A stretch of 64,000 nt of DNA, taken from contig OX104112.1 of NCBI GenBank assembly GCA_944474755.1, forward strand, positions 84,953,756 to 85,017,755, given 5' to 3'. This DNA comes from Limnoperna fortunei (Eukaryota > Mollusca > Bivalvia > Mytilida > Modiolidae). The position numbers were made by a program, and so were the translations under genes. Shown here one piece after another: positions 40,001 through 55,000 of the stretch. Under the pieces are notes generated by a model that was given only the letters and a program-made list of their open reading frames with translations, was not told the DNA's origin and did not search any database. Each line of letters begins with the position of its first letter. The stretch's first letter is position 1.

Positions 40001-43000
40001 CCCCATCTGACTGACATCAGTATTCCACCAGTGACTTATCCGTATTTTGAGAACTTTATCAGTACTACACATGCATGCATTTAAAATAGCTACCAAAGCA
40101 TTGGTTATAACTCGATTAGATGTTGCCTCTGTGTCCTAATGTTAGTTTCCTTTTGAAGCATGGTCCGCAATGCTGTTTTGTATAATATCGTCTACGTCGC
40201 CGGTGCGCTTTTAACAACGACAATATCATATACAAGCTTCATTTTAACACCGATGCAACAATTTCGGGTGCAACTACTATTTTTCCGGATTAATATAAAA
40301 TCCGTAGATTTAAACACGAATCCGTATAGCGTATTTTCGGCCCAAAATCCGTGGAAAATACGGACAATCCGTACAAGTAAACAGCTCTGTAAATACTGTA
40401 GCTCTAAAAATGAAGAAGCAGATAGCAGGCCAAAACCTGTACACCTACCTCAGTTATCTGATCTGCAAATGGAGTACATTAGAGTTTGTTTTATAATGAA
40501 TTTCAAGGGACTGTCAGATGCATTTCGTTAAAAGCACATTTCGTTACATGAGAAATTCCATGTTTGATTTCCTACCTGGATAATTATATTATTTATCATG
40601 TAACAGACTGTTCTGCAAACTGACTGAAGTCCAACTATCTCCAATTTGGTGGAAATTTAATCAAAATCAAAATCCTTTTGCCTGCACATCTTCATTATGT
40701 ATATAAACATACTGCAATATAATGTTGCAGCCCTAAAACTGTAGAAGGAGTTTGGCAGACAAGCTAATCCACTATGTACATGAATTTTGCTTGCAATTCC
40801 AGCTACCATGGTCCATGAGCAACACAAACCAGGGATTTATAGTCTTAGTACTATGCAGTATTGATGCTACTGAGGTGACAAATGAAGGGTGCATAGCTGA
40901 CAGGAATAGGACAGATTGGCAGATTATTGAAGGGCGTTACAAGTAGGGGGATCATATATTGTGTTAAAAATAGATTAGTTATACTGTACAGTATATCTTA
41001 CGAGTCCTCTACCAATCATTCAATCCAATCAAGTTGCTTATTATTTTAAAATCAACATTATCACATGATTAATCAAAACCACAAAACAAATTGTAACTGT
41101 ACATGTGTATAAAATACTTCAAAGACCCTGTCTGGTGACCACTGGAAAAGGTCATTCTGATGAAAAACAATCTGTTGATTGAAAGCATTGGTCTAAGCTG
41201 TACAATGCAGATTTGAAGTAGGGAGAGACATTGCACTTTAGATTGAAAGCATTGGTCTAAGCTGTACAATGCAGATTTGAAGTAGGGAGAGACATTGCAC
41301 TTTAGATTGAAAGCATTGGTCTAAGCTGTACAATGCAGATTTGAAGTAGGGAGAGACATTGCACTTTAGATTGAAAGCATTGGTATAAGCTGTACAATGC
41401 AGATTTGAAGTAGGGAGAGACATTGCACTTTAGATTGAAAGCATTGGTATAAGCTGTACAATGCAGATTTGAAGTAGGGAGAGATATTGCACTTTAGATT
41501 GAAAGCATTGGTATAAGCTGTACAATGCAGATTTGAAGTAGGGAGAGACATTGCACTTTAGATTGAAAGCATTGGTCTAAGCTGTACAATGCAGATTTGA
41601 AGTAGGGAGAGACATTGCACTTTAGATTGAAAGCATTGGTCTAAGCTGTACAATGCAGATTTGAAGTAGGGAGAGACATTGCACTTTAAACTGACCTTGA
41701 AAGAGGAAGTTTCATTGAAGGTTTCTTTGCTTTACTCTGAGCCAGCTGTTCCCCCTTATCCAGTGTTATCTATAGAATAAATACAAATGAGGATATTTAA
41801 AGTATTGGATATTCTCCAGCACATATCTTACCATCTCCAATTATTTTAAATAGGATATAGACAAAAAAATGTGTTCACTCAAACTTGAAATATTTGGCAC
41901 AGCTCTAAATAAAAAAACCTTGACATAAAGGTAAAATCTGACATGGAAAAGAAGAATTGACAAAGAGACATATGTACAAACCAAAAATCTGTATGTCCCT
42001 TACTTTTGTTGGCTGGACATAAAATTGCCTTATTCTTTAATACTTTGTCTAAAACTTACAACTGAACATGTAAAATGCTTTTGACACACTACAAATATTG
42101 GTAAATAATTGATACTAATAAATTTATAAGCTATTTAGATATTGGTGCAAAGATTAACCATTGCAGCAATACTGTGAAACTCTGAATCTTCATACAACAA
42201 CCTAAAATGCATGTCTATATTTGCTCAAATCTTATACAATTAAGATTAATGAGATAGAAAAAATTTAATGTTACCTCCTTTGGAATAGAGTCCTGTCTGA
42301 ATATGATGATTTTGACAATACAGGACATACAGTCTGGTGTTGGGCATGGCTTCTCTAAGATATCCTGAAGTTAAACATAAAATGCAACACTATTTCCATT
42401 TAAAGACAAACTGTCTAATTCAGAATTGTTTTGTGTTTTTGCTTAAAAGCTATAGTTGAAGTTTTCTGCAACCATAGAGGACTGACCTTACAAAAATTGT
42501 CAAATATGTTAGTCATAGTTTTAAATATGCTCAACCAATTGTGTTTCAATGTTTATCAGACCTACTGAAACTTGATAATTATTTACAGGACAATAGGTCC
42601 AGTAAAGACTAGTATTTTACTGGACCTGCATAACTTTTACAGGACCTATCAGGACAGCCCCATTATAAAATTGTAAAAACATTTCTGTTTACACCGGAAA
42701 CCACGTTTTGTATAGACATGCGCAATCGACACTTCGTGATTTGCATATGGTTTGGTTTGGAAATTAATCAGAAAATCCATACAATGCAGTGGAAGTTGCT
42801 AAAATAGTATAGATTCTAAAACAAAACCCAAGATCACATTAAAATATCGTATTATATACTGTTATCTTTATTCCTAGGAAATATTAAGCCTTGTAATAAT
42901 TTTTGGCCAACTTTGATTGGTCATCTGGTTTTATACGGCTTCTGATTGGTCGTTATTTTTACCAATCTTAATTGATAGAATAGGGGAATTCCGCGATTTA

Positions 43001-46000
43001 GTACTCTTCTGAAAATCAGTATACAGCGCAGTGGAAGTCGCTAACACGTTACTGATCGATTGTTTACAGAACATTATGTCATCGGACGGGACGGAGAGTG
43101 ACAAACACACATTTTACATGTTTTATAAATTTATTTTTAATAACCAACAACAAAAAAATTACAGGACAGCAGGTCCTGGGAATTATATAAAATTATCGGA
43201 CCTCACACAAATTTACTGGACATGACCCACGGTCCCACAATGTTTCGCTTGGACTGGTTTATGCAGAAGTCCTATTGAAAAAACATCACACTGAAATTTT
43301 CAAGCATTATACATGAATAATTACCTTGTCTAATGGCTTCTCTCCAAATTTAGACTTGAAGTCTTTCCAGCACTGATTATGAAACTCAATAATACAACTG
43401 GTCAAACATACAATTCTTACAAAACCCTGCAAAATGTTTTTAAAATAAAGTTAGTGACATTACCATGAACATTTATGAAAATGTCGTCATCTCTGTCCTT
43501 TTTGTTATTTTTTGATCGGTCATTTAGTGATTGAGTTGAGGGGGTTTGTCTTTGGTTAATTCTTCCTTAAAAAATTTAATACAGCACTTTTTACCATCTC
43601 AAATTAGTTTATTACATTACACCTTTAAATTGTTCAAAACGACAAAAAAATGTAATATAAATAACATCTCTAAGCATTCTATTACATTTTTACCTTTGTG
43701 ATTAAAATTTCACAAATACTTAATTAAAAAACACAACTGTGAAAATAAAGCTTTTGATATTTGATCTTGTACACAAGTTAGCAACAAATTTATTACCTTA
43801 AAATCTGGATCGGAGAAGAAAATGACTGCCCTGGAATCCTCTGAATCTGAATGAACTTTACATATAGCATCTGGTGGAGGGGGATACCTTGTTAGAGTAA
43901 GCAACTCCTTCACCTTTTTCTGGATAACACAAAATAATCAATAGACAATATTTTATTAATTTAACACTCTGTACAATTGATACATCTTTGACATTAGTAT
44001 CTTATTTCATTCCAGTCTTAACATTATTTTCAAAATAAAGCAGGATGCTCTTAATGAATAAGAAGAACCACCTGTAAGGCTCAACTAGTTAGAATTTTTG
44101 TTTGAATGGTGTTTTAATGCCAGTTCAGCAATTTTTCAGCTATATCATAGAATCTGTTTTCTATTGGGGGATGGGAAGTAAGAGTACCTGGAGAAAACCC
44201 CCAACCTTTGGTAGAAAAACTGGCAATCCTTGTCATTTAAGATTGCAGTCAGATGCCTGCAGTGAGACTTGAACCCACAACCTCAGTGTTAACAAACCAT
44301 GTTTTTATTGGAAGACGAACTACCTTAACTACTCTACCCCCCAGGCTATGGCTCAGCCAGAGTAAAGCATGTGCTATAAACAGGGGGTGGGGTGGGGGGG
44401 GGGATAACATTGGAATGCAGGAAATGCATAATAAGAGCATTTTAGACTGAGAACTTCCTGCTAGTGCAGTGAGCACTTATATAAGTGTTCTATATTAGGG
44501 CCTTGAAAACCATCCACAGCAGTAAACAAATTAAACAGCCATTATGTGAATTTATTCAAACATTAAAAGTACCAATTAATACAACAATGCTGATGAAAAT
44601 GAAACAAAGAGTTTGATCAGTGATACGCTAATTGTAATGACCAGTTTTATCTCTACACTCACTGTATAAACATATTTTGTTTTGTAAAATTATTTGTTTT
44701 GTTAGTTTTATAATCAAGCCTAAACAAGCATGTTCATTAAACTTAGTAAGCATAGTACTTCATTTGTAAACTAGAACACAGGAGCAGGTATTGACAGACT
44801 CATTTTAAGCAAAGCTTAACAAAATTTTCATTGCCTTTCAATAGAAAAATAGTGAGACATCGTTTTATGTTAACTGGAACTGTTAAATCAATTAAAGGAA
44901 AATTTTAAATTCAAATTTAAGAATTCAAATTTACATTCAAATTTGAGAATTTGCTCTGACAAGAATAACAAGATGATTAAAGTTTGTTTTGCATACAAAA
45001 ACTATGTCTCCCCTCGTTCCCCAGATTTGACCGAGGGGATAAAAATTTACTAGTAATATGCACAACTAAATATGGTGTACTTGCTACACACCAAATTTCG
45101 TAAAATTTGATGCAGTAGTTTCAGGAGTTGAGGGGAAACCATGATTTATAACGAATTGTTGGAAAGTTCAAAGGGCAATAACTCCCGCAAAATTTTGAGG
45201 ACAAAAATTTTCTGGTAATATGCACAACCACATGTGGTGTACTTGCTATGTACCAAGTTTCGTAAAATTTGGTTAAGTAGTTTCAGAGGAGTTGAGCGGA
45301 AACCAAGATTTAAGAAGAATTTTTGGAAAATTCTAAGTGCCGAGGGCCATTACCCCCACAAAATTTTGAGTATGAGAATTTCCAGGTAATATGCACAACT
45401 AAATATGGTGCACTTATTACATACCAAGTTTCGTAAAATGTGGTTGATTAGTTTAAGAGGAGTTGAGCGGAATAACTTTGTGATGGACAGACGGACAGAT
45501 GGACAGGACAAAACCAATATGTATACCCACCAAGTGGGGGAGACATAAATATATGCTGCAGTATTTCACACACCTGTAATTCCTTGCTCATGCTTTCTTC
45601 CATCTTGGTATCAGTACCTGGCCAGGTATGTTCACTTAATTTCAAAGTATCTGCCATTCGTAGACACCTAGTCAGTGGGTCAATGGCTTCCTCAAATCTA
45701 CAACAGATGTATATTATATATTTCACAGAACATATCAACTGGGTTGGTGCTAACATAAAACATGGACAAAGTTTTAATAAAATGCATTATGTTAATACTA
45801 ATTAAAGAGAATATATTAGAAGTATACCTAACAAAACAAGTAAATAGTGAAATGAAAACTGGAAAGTTTTGGCACTTAAGATTGACTGTTAGAGGTTTTA
45901 TGCCATTTCCACCGTACTTCATTCCTCTACAGGAGATTTTTGTGTGTATTATTATTGTGATATGTCCCGCCCCCACCCTCTATAAATGTGATTTTTTTAC

Positions 46001-49000
46001 AATCAGCTGTGTTAACAAAACAATTATATTTGGCAAACTATATATATTACAATAACTTGTCAGGTTTTTAAACAATATGTGCTGTCCCTATATATCAAAA
46101 GTAAAAAGTAATACACATTTCATTTTTTTCACGTGCTTGGAGAAGTTATTACTAATATGTTGTGTTTTCTGGTTACATGCTAGCTATGGGAATCTAGATA
46201 CTGTTGGACACATTTGTTATGTGTCATTAGTCATTTATGTGATTTGTGTAGAATAAATTTCGGCATGGATAATAAGTGGCAATTGGTTACTTCAAAATAA
46301 ACTGAAATCAATTATTGTGATCAGACAAAATAACAAAGGTACGTAGCTATTAATACAAGCTGAAAACATGTTTATAAAAGATTGGCATGTTGTTGTTGCT
46401 ACCAATTTTTTGTTCATTCAACATCAAATAAATCGATAGATATATGAAATCTTTGTTAACATTATTCAATTATTGTCACATTAGACAGGTATAAACAGTC
46501 CTCATTGTGTACCGTGGAATGATACACACCTGTATTAGGTAATTGTAAACTTTGTCAATGGAGTAAAGAAAGTAAACTTGTGATGCTTAATTATTACAAT
46601 CGTTGTATGTTAATTATTTGCAATAATTAAAACATCAAAAAAATTTCTGAATTTACAGTACATAATTGCAACCACTTTTGGAAAGGGGGAAGGAACAAGT
46701 AAGACAGAGCACCTAGTGAGAAACCCCAATTCTTTTATATAAGTGTACATCAACTCTATCTTCATACCATAATTACATTAGGCAAACTTCAATTATTAAA
46801 GCTCTTACCTATTCAATGCAATATAAGCCTTTCCTAAGCCATAGTATGGCAGAGCTAGGCGGCAATCTTTGCGAGTTTTAGTAATGTTCTTCAATCTTTC
46901 TATACCATCCAAAATATGCTGAAAAGACAGATATTAGTGTTAAAAGTGTATTTATTTTCTTTCAAATCTCATATTGCATCAATTATTTACCAGCTCAAAA
47001 AGATGCAAGAAATTATTAGCATTAAAAGCAAAGAAAGTAAGAAACAAAACTGCCCAGATGAGAAAAAAATTTCTGTTGAGACATGAAAAAGCAGAATATT
47101 TACTTCAATGACAATACAGTAGACTGGATAATTGGATACACACAATGTCAGATAGAAATATTTCCCCGACTATCTAATTTGTTTGTCATTGTATATTTGA
47201 TGACAATGGTGTCAAATGTGTTGTGTTCAGGACATTACTGGATGATATCTTGATATTTGTAAATTATTTATATTGACCACATTTTACAAAAGTTATGTTT
47301 CATATTACAGGTACATTAACATTTTTTATTGTTTCCTTTGCAGTAAAATATTGCCCAAACCGAGCAATGGCATTCGGGTTACACGTTTTATCACACTACT
47401 TCAGATTTTTCTGTCTGCTGTTTAACAAGAAAGTTTTAATTGATTTTATGTTGGTCAGAATAAAGCTGTAACAATGTTTTATCTGTGTACAAATCTCAAA
47501 ATTCACTTCACAAAGCTAACTGACCAATTAATTACAAATTTTAACAACATGATTGAATCTTTTATTATCAACAAAAAAACCCATCAAAATGTAAACATGT
47601 AATAAATATACAGAGTTCAGAAAATTTTTCATTGCAGAACATAACCAGAGGCTCTTAAGAGCCTGTATCGCTCACCTGATTTTATAGGCAATGAAGATGG
47701 CATTTCCCTGATGTTAAAGTAAGTCCTGTAATTTTCAATAAACTTTAAATAGGACCATCCAAACAATATTACTAGAAAGCTTTGTTTCATTGGTTAACCA
47801 GTTGTATAGAGATTTTTTTTATTTGCCCATAGGGTCGTATGTTAAACTAAGTCCTGCGGGGGAGGTGGCCATTTTGAATTTCCAATTGCCATAAAAAACA
47901 TAAACTTTATAAAGGACCATCCAAACAATATTGCTAGTAAGTTTTTGTTTCCATTGATTAACCGGTTTCGGAGAAGAAGCCTTTAAAAACTTTTTCCCAT
48001 AGGGTCGTATGTTAAACAAAGTCCTGAGGTAGCGGCCATTTTGAATTTCCCATTGCCATAAAAAACATAAACTTTATAGAGGACCATCCAAACAATATTG
48101 CTAGTAAGTTTTTGTTTCCATTGATTAACCGGTTTCAGAGAAGAAGCCTTTAAAAACTTTTTCCCATAGGGTCCTATGTTAAACCAACTAATTCCTGCGG
48201 AAGTGGCCATTTTGAATTTCCAGTTGGCATAAAAATCATAAACTTTATAAAGGACCACCCAAACAATATTGCTAGTAAGTTTTGTTTAGATTGGTTAACC
48301 GGTTTCAGAGAAGAAGCCTTTCTAACTTTTTCCCATAGGGTCCTATGTTAAATTAAGTCCTGCGGTGGCAGCCATTTTGAATATCAGATTGGGATAAAAA
48401 ACATTAACTTTATAGAGGACCATCCAAACAATATTGCTAGTAAGTTTTGTTTCCATTGGTTGGCCGGTTTCAGAAAAGAAGCCTTTCTAACTTTTTCCCA
48501 TAGGGTCCTATGTTAAATTAAGTCCTGCGGTGGCAGCCATTTTGAATTTCCAATTGCCATAAAAAACACAAACTTTATAGAGGACCATCCAAACAATATT
48601 GCTAGTAAGTTTTGTTTAGATTGGTTAACCGGTTTCAGAGAAGAAGCCCTTTTTAACATTTTTCCCATAGGGTCCAATGTTAAACTAAGTCCTGCGGTGG
48701 CGGCCATTTTGAATATCAGATTGGGATAAAAAACATTAACTTAATAGAGGACCATCCAAACAATATTGCTAGTAAGTTTTGTTTCCATTGGTTGGCCGGT
48801 TTCAGAAAAGAAGCCTTTCAAACTTTTTCCCATAGGGTCCTATGTTAAATTAAGTCCTGTGGTGGCAGCCATTTTGAATTTCCAATTGCCATAAAAAACA
48901 CTAACTTTATAGAGGACCATCCAAACAATATTGCTAGTAAGTTTTTGTTTCCATTGATTAACCGGTTTCAGAGAAGAAGCCTTTTAAAACTTTTTCCCAT

Positions 49001-52000
49001 AGGGTCCTATGTTAATCTAAGTCCTGCAGTGGCGGCCATTTTGAATTTCCAATTCCCATCTAAAACACAAACTTTATAGAGGACCATCTAAACAATATTG
49101 CTAGTAAGTTTTGTTTTGATGGGTTAAACGGTTTCAGAGAAGAAGCCCTTTTTAACTTTTTTCCCATAGGGTCCTATGTTAAACTAAGTCTTGAGGTGGC
49201 GGCCATATTGGTTTACTAATCAAAATAAAAAACACAAACTTTGTTAAGGTCCATCCAATGAACATTATGGCCAAGTTTGGTTTCAATTGGCCAAGTGGTT
49301 TCAGAGAAGAAGATTAAAATGTAAAAAGTTTACAGACGCCGACGACGACGACGACGCCGACGACGACGACGCCGACGACGACGACGACGACGACGCCGAC
49401 GGACGCAAAGTGATAACAATAGCTCACATGACCCTTTGGGTCAGGTGAGCTAACAAACATTGTAAATTGAAACACGACAAACGTTGTCAAATGAAACATA
49501 ACAGATCGTGCAAAATGAAACATAGAAAACCTTGTAAAGAAAACAAAACAAACCTGGTAAAATGAAACATAGCAAGACTTGTAAAAAGAAACATAATAAA
49601 CCTTGTACACAAAACATAACATGCCTTGTAAAATAAAACATAAAAATAAACATAGTAAAATGAAACTTAACAAACCTTGTAAAAAAATTACAATAAACCT
49701 TGTAAAATAAAAGATAACAAACCTTGTAAATTCCTGTAGATATTTCAGATAAACCATAGGCATATTCTAAAACAGCAACATCCTGCTCATCCATTCCATA
49801 TTCCTATTCAATTAATTCCAAATTATACATTTACATATTTACCATAACATATTCAGCATAAAAATGTTTAAAACATATTATTTATAAAAACCTTTTTATT
49901 ATTTTTTTTCAAATAAAGAAAATATGTTCCATTGTAGCTAGTTTAGAGTATTTAAAAATGATGTCTTTGATGACATACAGCTGTCATATGATGGCTAATC
50001 TGTCAGCAGGTGAAACCCAAAATAACTGAGAAATAATTTTCACAGCTTTTCACCCAATTAAATGTGTGAAGTCTTGTTGTTGTAAAAACTGATGATAACA
50101 AAGTAGTATTTTGCTATATGACACTAGGAATATATATAAGTCATGTGTTAGTTTCATGTTAGTTGGAAATATATTTCCAAATGCAAATGACAAGAACAAG
50201 AACTTTTCAGAATCTGAGTGGTTAAAAAAGGCCTGTTTATCATACATGTCTCTTTTTCTTTTATTTAATCTGACACATCAGATGAATGGTAAACATTTAA
50301 AAATATAGTTTCTACAATGCATCTTGGGTAGGATGTTTTTATAGATTGAAAGAAAATATGGCTAAAATAAGAACATAAACTCAATTCGCACAAGAGACAC
50401 AAACCTCTGGTTTATGATCAGTTAACAGATCCAGAGCCTTTTGGTAGCTTGTTACAGCCTTTTTCCACAGATTATTTAAAAATGCACTGGATCCCTCTGC
50501 CATGTAGGTCTCTATTTCACGGTTTTCATTCTTCTTAACAACTTCTACTTTCTCTTTCTAAAAAAAAAGAGCAAGAAAAAACAGTCAAAAGCAATCAATG
50601 ATGCCATAAATCCTGTTGTCGCACTGATAAATATACAGTCAAACCTGTCTTAGCGACCCCCTCCATATAACGACTTCCTGTGTTATGCGACCGTATTTAT
50701 TCCTCCCGAGCATTTTCCCATTCATTTTACCTGTATATAACGACTCCCTGTCTTACGCGACTAACGACCGTCTTTTCCGTTCGTTTTGACCAAGAAAACC
50801 TGTCTTAAACGACTCTCGGGACTGTTAAAATCATTAAGCAATAAATAAACCCTGTCTGACGAAAAGAAGATTCGTTGACCATTGGCATTGTTGTCAATTA
50901 TCAAGGTTCTTTGAAACGGAAAACTTAAGTATGAAGCGATCAAAAACTGTTTTATTATCTTAGAAGCTAAGTTCAGTTTCCCCTGTAAAATTTGAATAGT
51001 CGTCAATGTCGACATTCGATTTTGTTGCCATTCGGGTTGGAAATGATGATGTTTCTCATAACGGCATGTTTATTGTATAATCACGACATTTTGTTTTACA
51101 AAGGGAAATAATCAATACGAAACCGGTGTACACTGGTTCTAAACCGACTTGCACTTTCTTCATAGAGCTTATTGTTAAAACTCAAGGAAACCGGTAAAAC
51201 CGGTACAAAGAAAAATACAACAACTAAATGGGGGAATAAAGTTGACCTGCATTAATTCAATCGGCAATCAAAACGCTCATTATTGTTGTATATTTTGTAC
51301 TTGCGTTATTTACATAAAATAAATGTCATATTTTATTGTTTACTTAATAAAACAAACAATGCAGGTCTTCAATTAACTCTTTCACATGCTGACAACATGA
51401 CTTTGTTTATTGGTCTGCAAACATCATGACCTGTGTATAAAGACCCCCTGTCTTATGTGACCTTTTTTACAATTTCCCTTCAAAGGTCGCTTAAGACAGG
51501 TTTGACTGTACACAAATGTTTACACAGCCACTGCCAGATAACCATGCATATGTCTAGTAGTAAGACAACATCAAGTCTGCTAAATAAAATGCTATTCATC
51601 AGCAACCTATATACTAATTATTGTCATTTAAGTTATTGGTACATGTACTGGGTACTGAGGAACCAAGCTAATACCAAAAATTTAAAGTAGTCAATACCTC
51701 AATAATAGAAGGACATGTTTAGGTTATAGGTGAAAAGTACTTACCATAAGCTACCATTGGACCAAAATTGATAGACCTATAGCTTACACTTTAGTATTTT
51801 AGCATTTTGGCCACCGTTCAGTTATAATTTGCATAGAAAAACTGTCTTAGTCACAGCATTGACGACTAATTTTTTCTAACTAATATTCTGTGCTAGCAAA
51901 TGAAATTTCCAATAACAGTTTCATTAGCTACTTGCTACCACGTGACATTCTAGTGTAAACATGATTATCAAATGTGTAAGATAACAAACTTAGGTCCAAC

Positions 52001-55000
52001 TTTCAGCCTTTAAGTCAGACAAGAAATCTTACACTCAGGTGGAACACACCTTAGCATGAAATACTATTCATAGAAATAGTTGTGGTTAACCTGAAATTTA
52101 TTAAAAAAAAAAAAGGAAGGTTTAAAGAAATTAATTATCACTACTGGAACATAATAACTTCTGTTTCAAATGAATCAAACAACCAAAATTACTTTCTACA
52201 AAATATTTATATTTGTAATATGAATACACAGAAAATCAATAATTGTAGAGTTTAATCAACATGAAGCCATTCCTACAATATAACAGCGGTTAAGTAAAAT
52301 TTGTCTAGCACTGTATGGTAAATAGGTTTGGACCAGAAATTGTTTGATATTGTGCAGACATAACAAAAATGTAGCCACAGCCACTGATATTTACCCGGGA
52401 AGTGTTTGGGGGTATAAAATGACTGCAAAAAAAATGGTCTTGTTAACTGTATAAAATTTTATAATTTAAATTATTAAATAATTTAAAGCAAAGAAGGTTT
52501 TAATATGTCAACCTTTTTGAAAATTTAAAATCATTTACAGCAAAAGCTGGAAAAAGGTAATACAAGGTTCTTTATCCTAATATAGGCCATTTTTTTCTGA
52601 AGAAAATCAAGATCGTATATCTTTAAATAATTAATTAAACAAGTATTACTTTGAGCTGATGCTCCCTGATAATACCCCTACTCTATAACTTATGACTGAA
52701 AATAAATCCCACAATATAGCATGATTATACAAAGCTATTGACAAAAATTCCGTATTGTATTATTTATCATCGAAAAAAATGTTACACATGAATGGATACA
52801 CACACAAGCACTAACAAACACACACACACAGTCTAAAAACAGTATAACCTTTTTCTATATGATCTAATGTTAAATAAAGCATTGTAGAGGCAGCATTTTT
52901 GAAAATCTGATCAGAAAAAGACACATATATATTTTTCAGAGGACCATACTATAAACATTCAATATGGCTTCAATCAATTTTGCCGGTTCCGAGATGAAGG
53001 CATTAAAATATTTTTCCCATATAAAGGTCCTATGTTTAACCGAGTCCTGTGGTGGTGGCCATTTTGAGTTCTGATTGGCATAACAAACAAAAACTTTACA
53101 GAGAAGCATGTAATGAAACAGTGATAAGTTTTTTTTATTTGGTTAACCTTAGTATTCTTAGTATTCTAAGGATGATTTTGGCCAAGTTTGATAAAAAATG
53201 GATTGGTGGTTTTTAGAAGATTTTTTTAAATGTTTACACAGGATTAAACATGAGAAGTTCAGATACTGATTTATATCAAGTAATTGATAATGCTAGGCAA
53301 ATTTAAAATTAAATATATTTTGGGCATTACAATATTACAATTTCTTTATATATTTTTATACATTTGGGAATCAGCTTGACAATCTAAAATAACGAAAATT
53401 GAATTAAAATATTTTATTATCTGGAATATTCAAGTTGGCAGAATTTATAAATGAAACCATGCAAAAACATTCCTCACTTGAACTGTGACTAAAAAAAATT
53501 AACCATTTATGTATTACTTCTGATATTTAAACAAAGTGGTATAATCAAAAGTTTGTTTATTTTTTGTAGTATTGTGGATTGCAAACTTTTGATTGGATTA
53601 TTCCACTTTAAACACAATTTTGGTATGTAAGCAACAACAAGTCTGAAAACAGGAGATTCCTTTTGACAGAAATATAATCTTACCACTTTTTTGTCTACTA
53701 GAGTGGCTGCTGGAGGCAAGGTTACATTGGTCTTGTCCATTTTATTGTTTTGTCTTCCTTTCTGTGACTTGGAAGTCTATTAATAGAATTTTGATAATGA
53801 GTTGTAAAAATATAAGTAAATTAGTCTCAATATTACACTACAAACATAATATTCTTGTGAAGGGTAGACATATTTTAATTTAGTAAATGCTGTTCTATTA
53901 AAATATATATAGAATCCATGTAAGTATGGCAAGTTAATATTGGAGAAACCACCCATGTACATAATTTAAGATTTTCATGTTTTAATGCAACATCCCCAAG
54001 TATAACATAACGCGAATACTGAGATATGATATTACTGTATATGAAAGGCAGACTCCCTATACAAAATACATAAAACTGATCCTAAACACAAGAAATGTGA
54101 CTCATTAATATTTTCACAACTTACAGCTGTTTACGTATGCAACAACAATATACATATACATGACTTGGAATACAATTCTGTCTGTTTATATACATTTATA
54201 CATTTTAACAAATTGAAGATTTTTGCACAATTTGTATTTACAGTAGTTGACTTTGGGCATTACCTTTCCCTGACTTTTATTTAGGGATAATTTTTCTGGT
54301 TCTGGATCTTTTGTTGGTTTCTTGTTCAATTCTAGTACTCTCTGAAAATATAAAAGTGCAAATAATAAAATGACAATCATATTTAAAAAAATATGCAGAT
54401 TATTATTTTAAAAAAAACCATTTATTAATATTTTTATTCAAATTTACAGGAATCACAACAAACAACTAAGATTTATTTAAGCAGGGCTCACGCTGGGTCA
54501 AAATTATAGGGAGAAGTCACTTCTCTTTTGGGTGGCTGACAGGGAGAAGTGAGGATAGAACAGGGAGAAGTGGGTGGACAACAGGGTGAAGTTGCATTAT
54601 ATGTCGCGACAGCGTCCTCTTTACTTAGTTTTTTTTTAAATAAGTGTTGGCATTTGCATTTTCATGTTTTTTTAGCAGTTTAAATTATTGAGGATAAAGT
54701 ATCAAAGATTTGATTAACTATTCAGTGTACTTATTTCACACATTTTTAAAAACACATGCATTAAACATAACAATAAAAAAGAATCAACTGTCACAAAACT
54801 GTTCATTAAATAAATGTTTCTTTGTCATTGATACACAATTTGATTGATTTATAATGAAGTACTATTAGAACTAGAAGTAGGAAATTACATCATTGTGACA
54901 CATAATATATTATGTAAAATTGTAAAATTCACTGTTAAAAGTATTTAAACATATTTAACTTAAATTTGTTTTAAGTAACTGCCAAAATACTATTTTTACT

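Noticed and set aside
41069..41551. Open frames giving repeated MSLPTSNLHCTAY peptides
   Set aside because: They come from the 64-bp minisatellite, whose unit is not a multiple of three. No splice-supported link to the gene.
44249..44476. Open frames over the SINE at 44098-44345
   Set aside because: The same peptides (for example VRLEPTTSVLT / VRIEPAISVLT) recur wherever this SINE occurs, so they are translations of the repeat.
49314..49794. Two long hydrophobic minus-strand frames
   Set aside because: They translate the AAACCTTGTAAA repeat and the GAC microsatellite. Only the first 27 codons of one frame (49723-49803) are exon 7.
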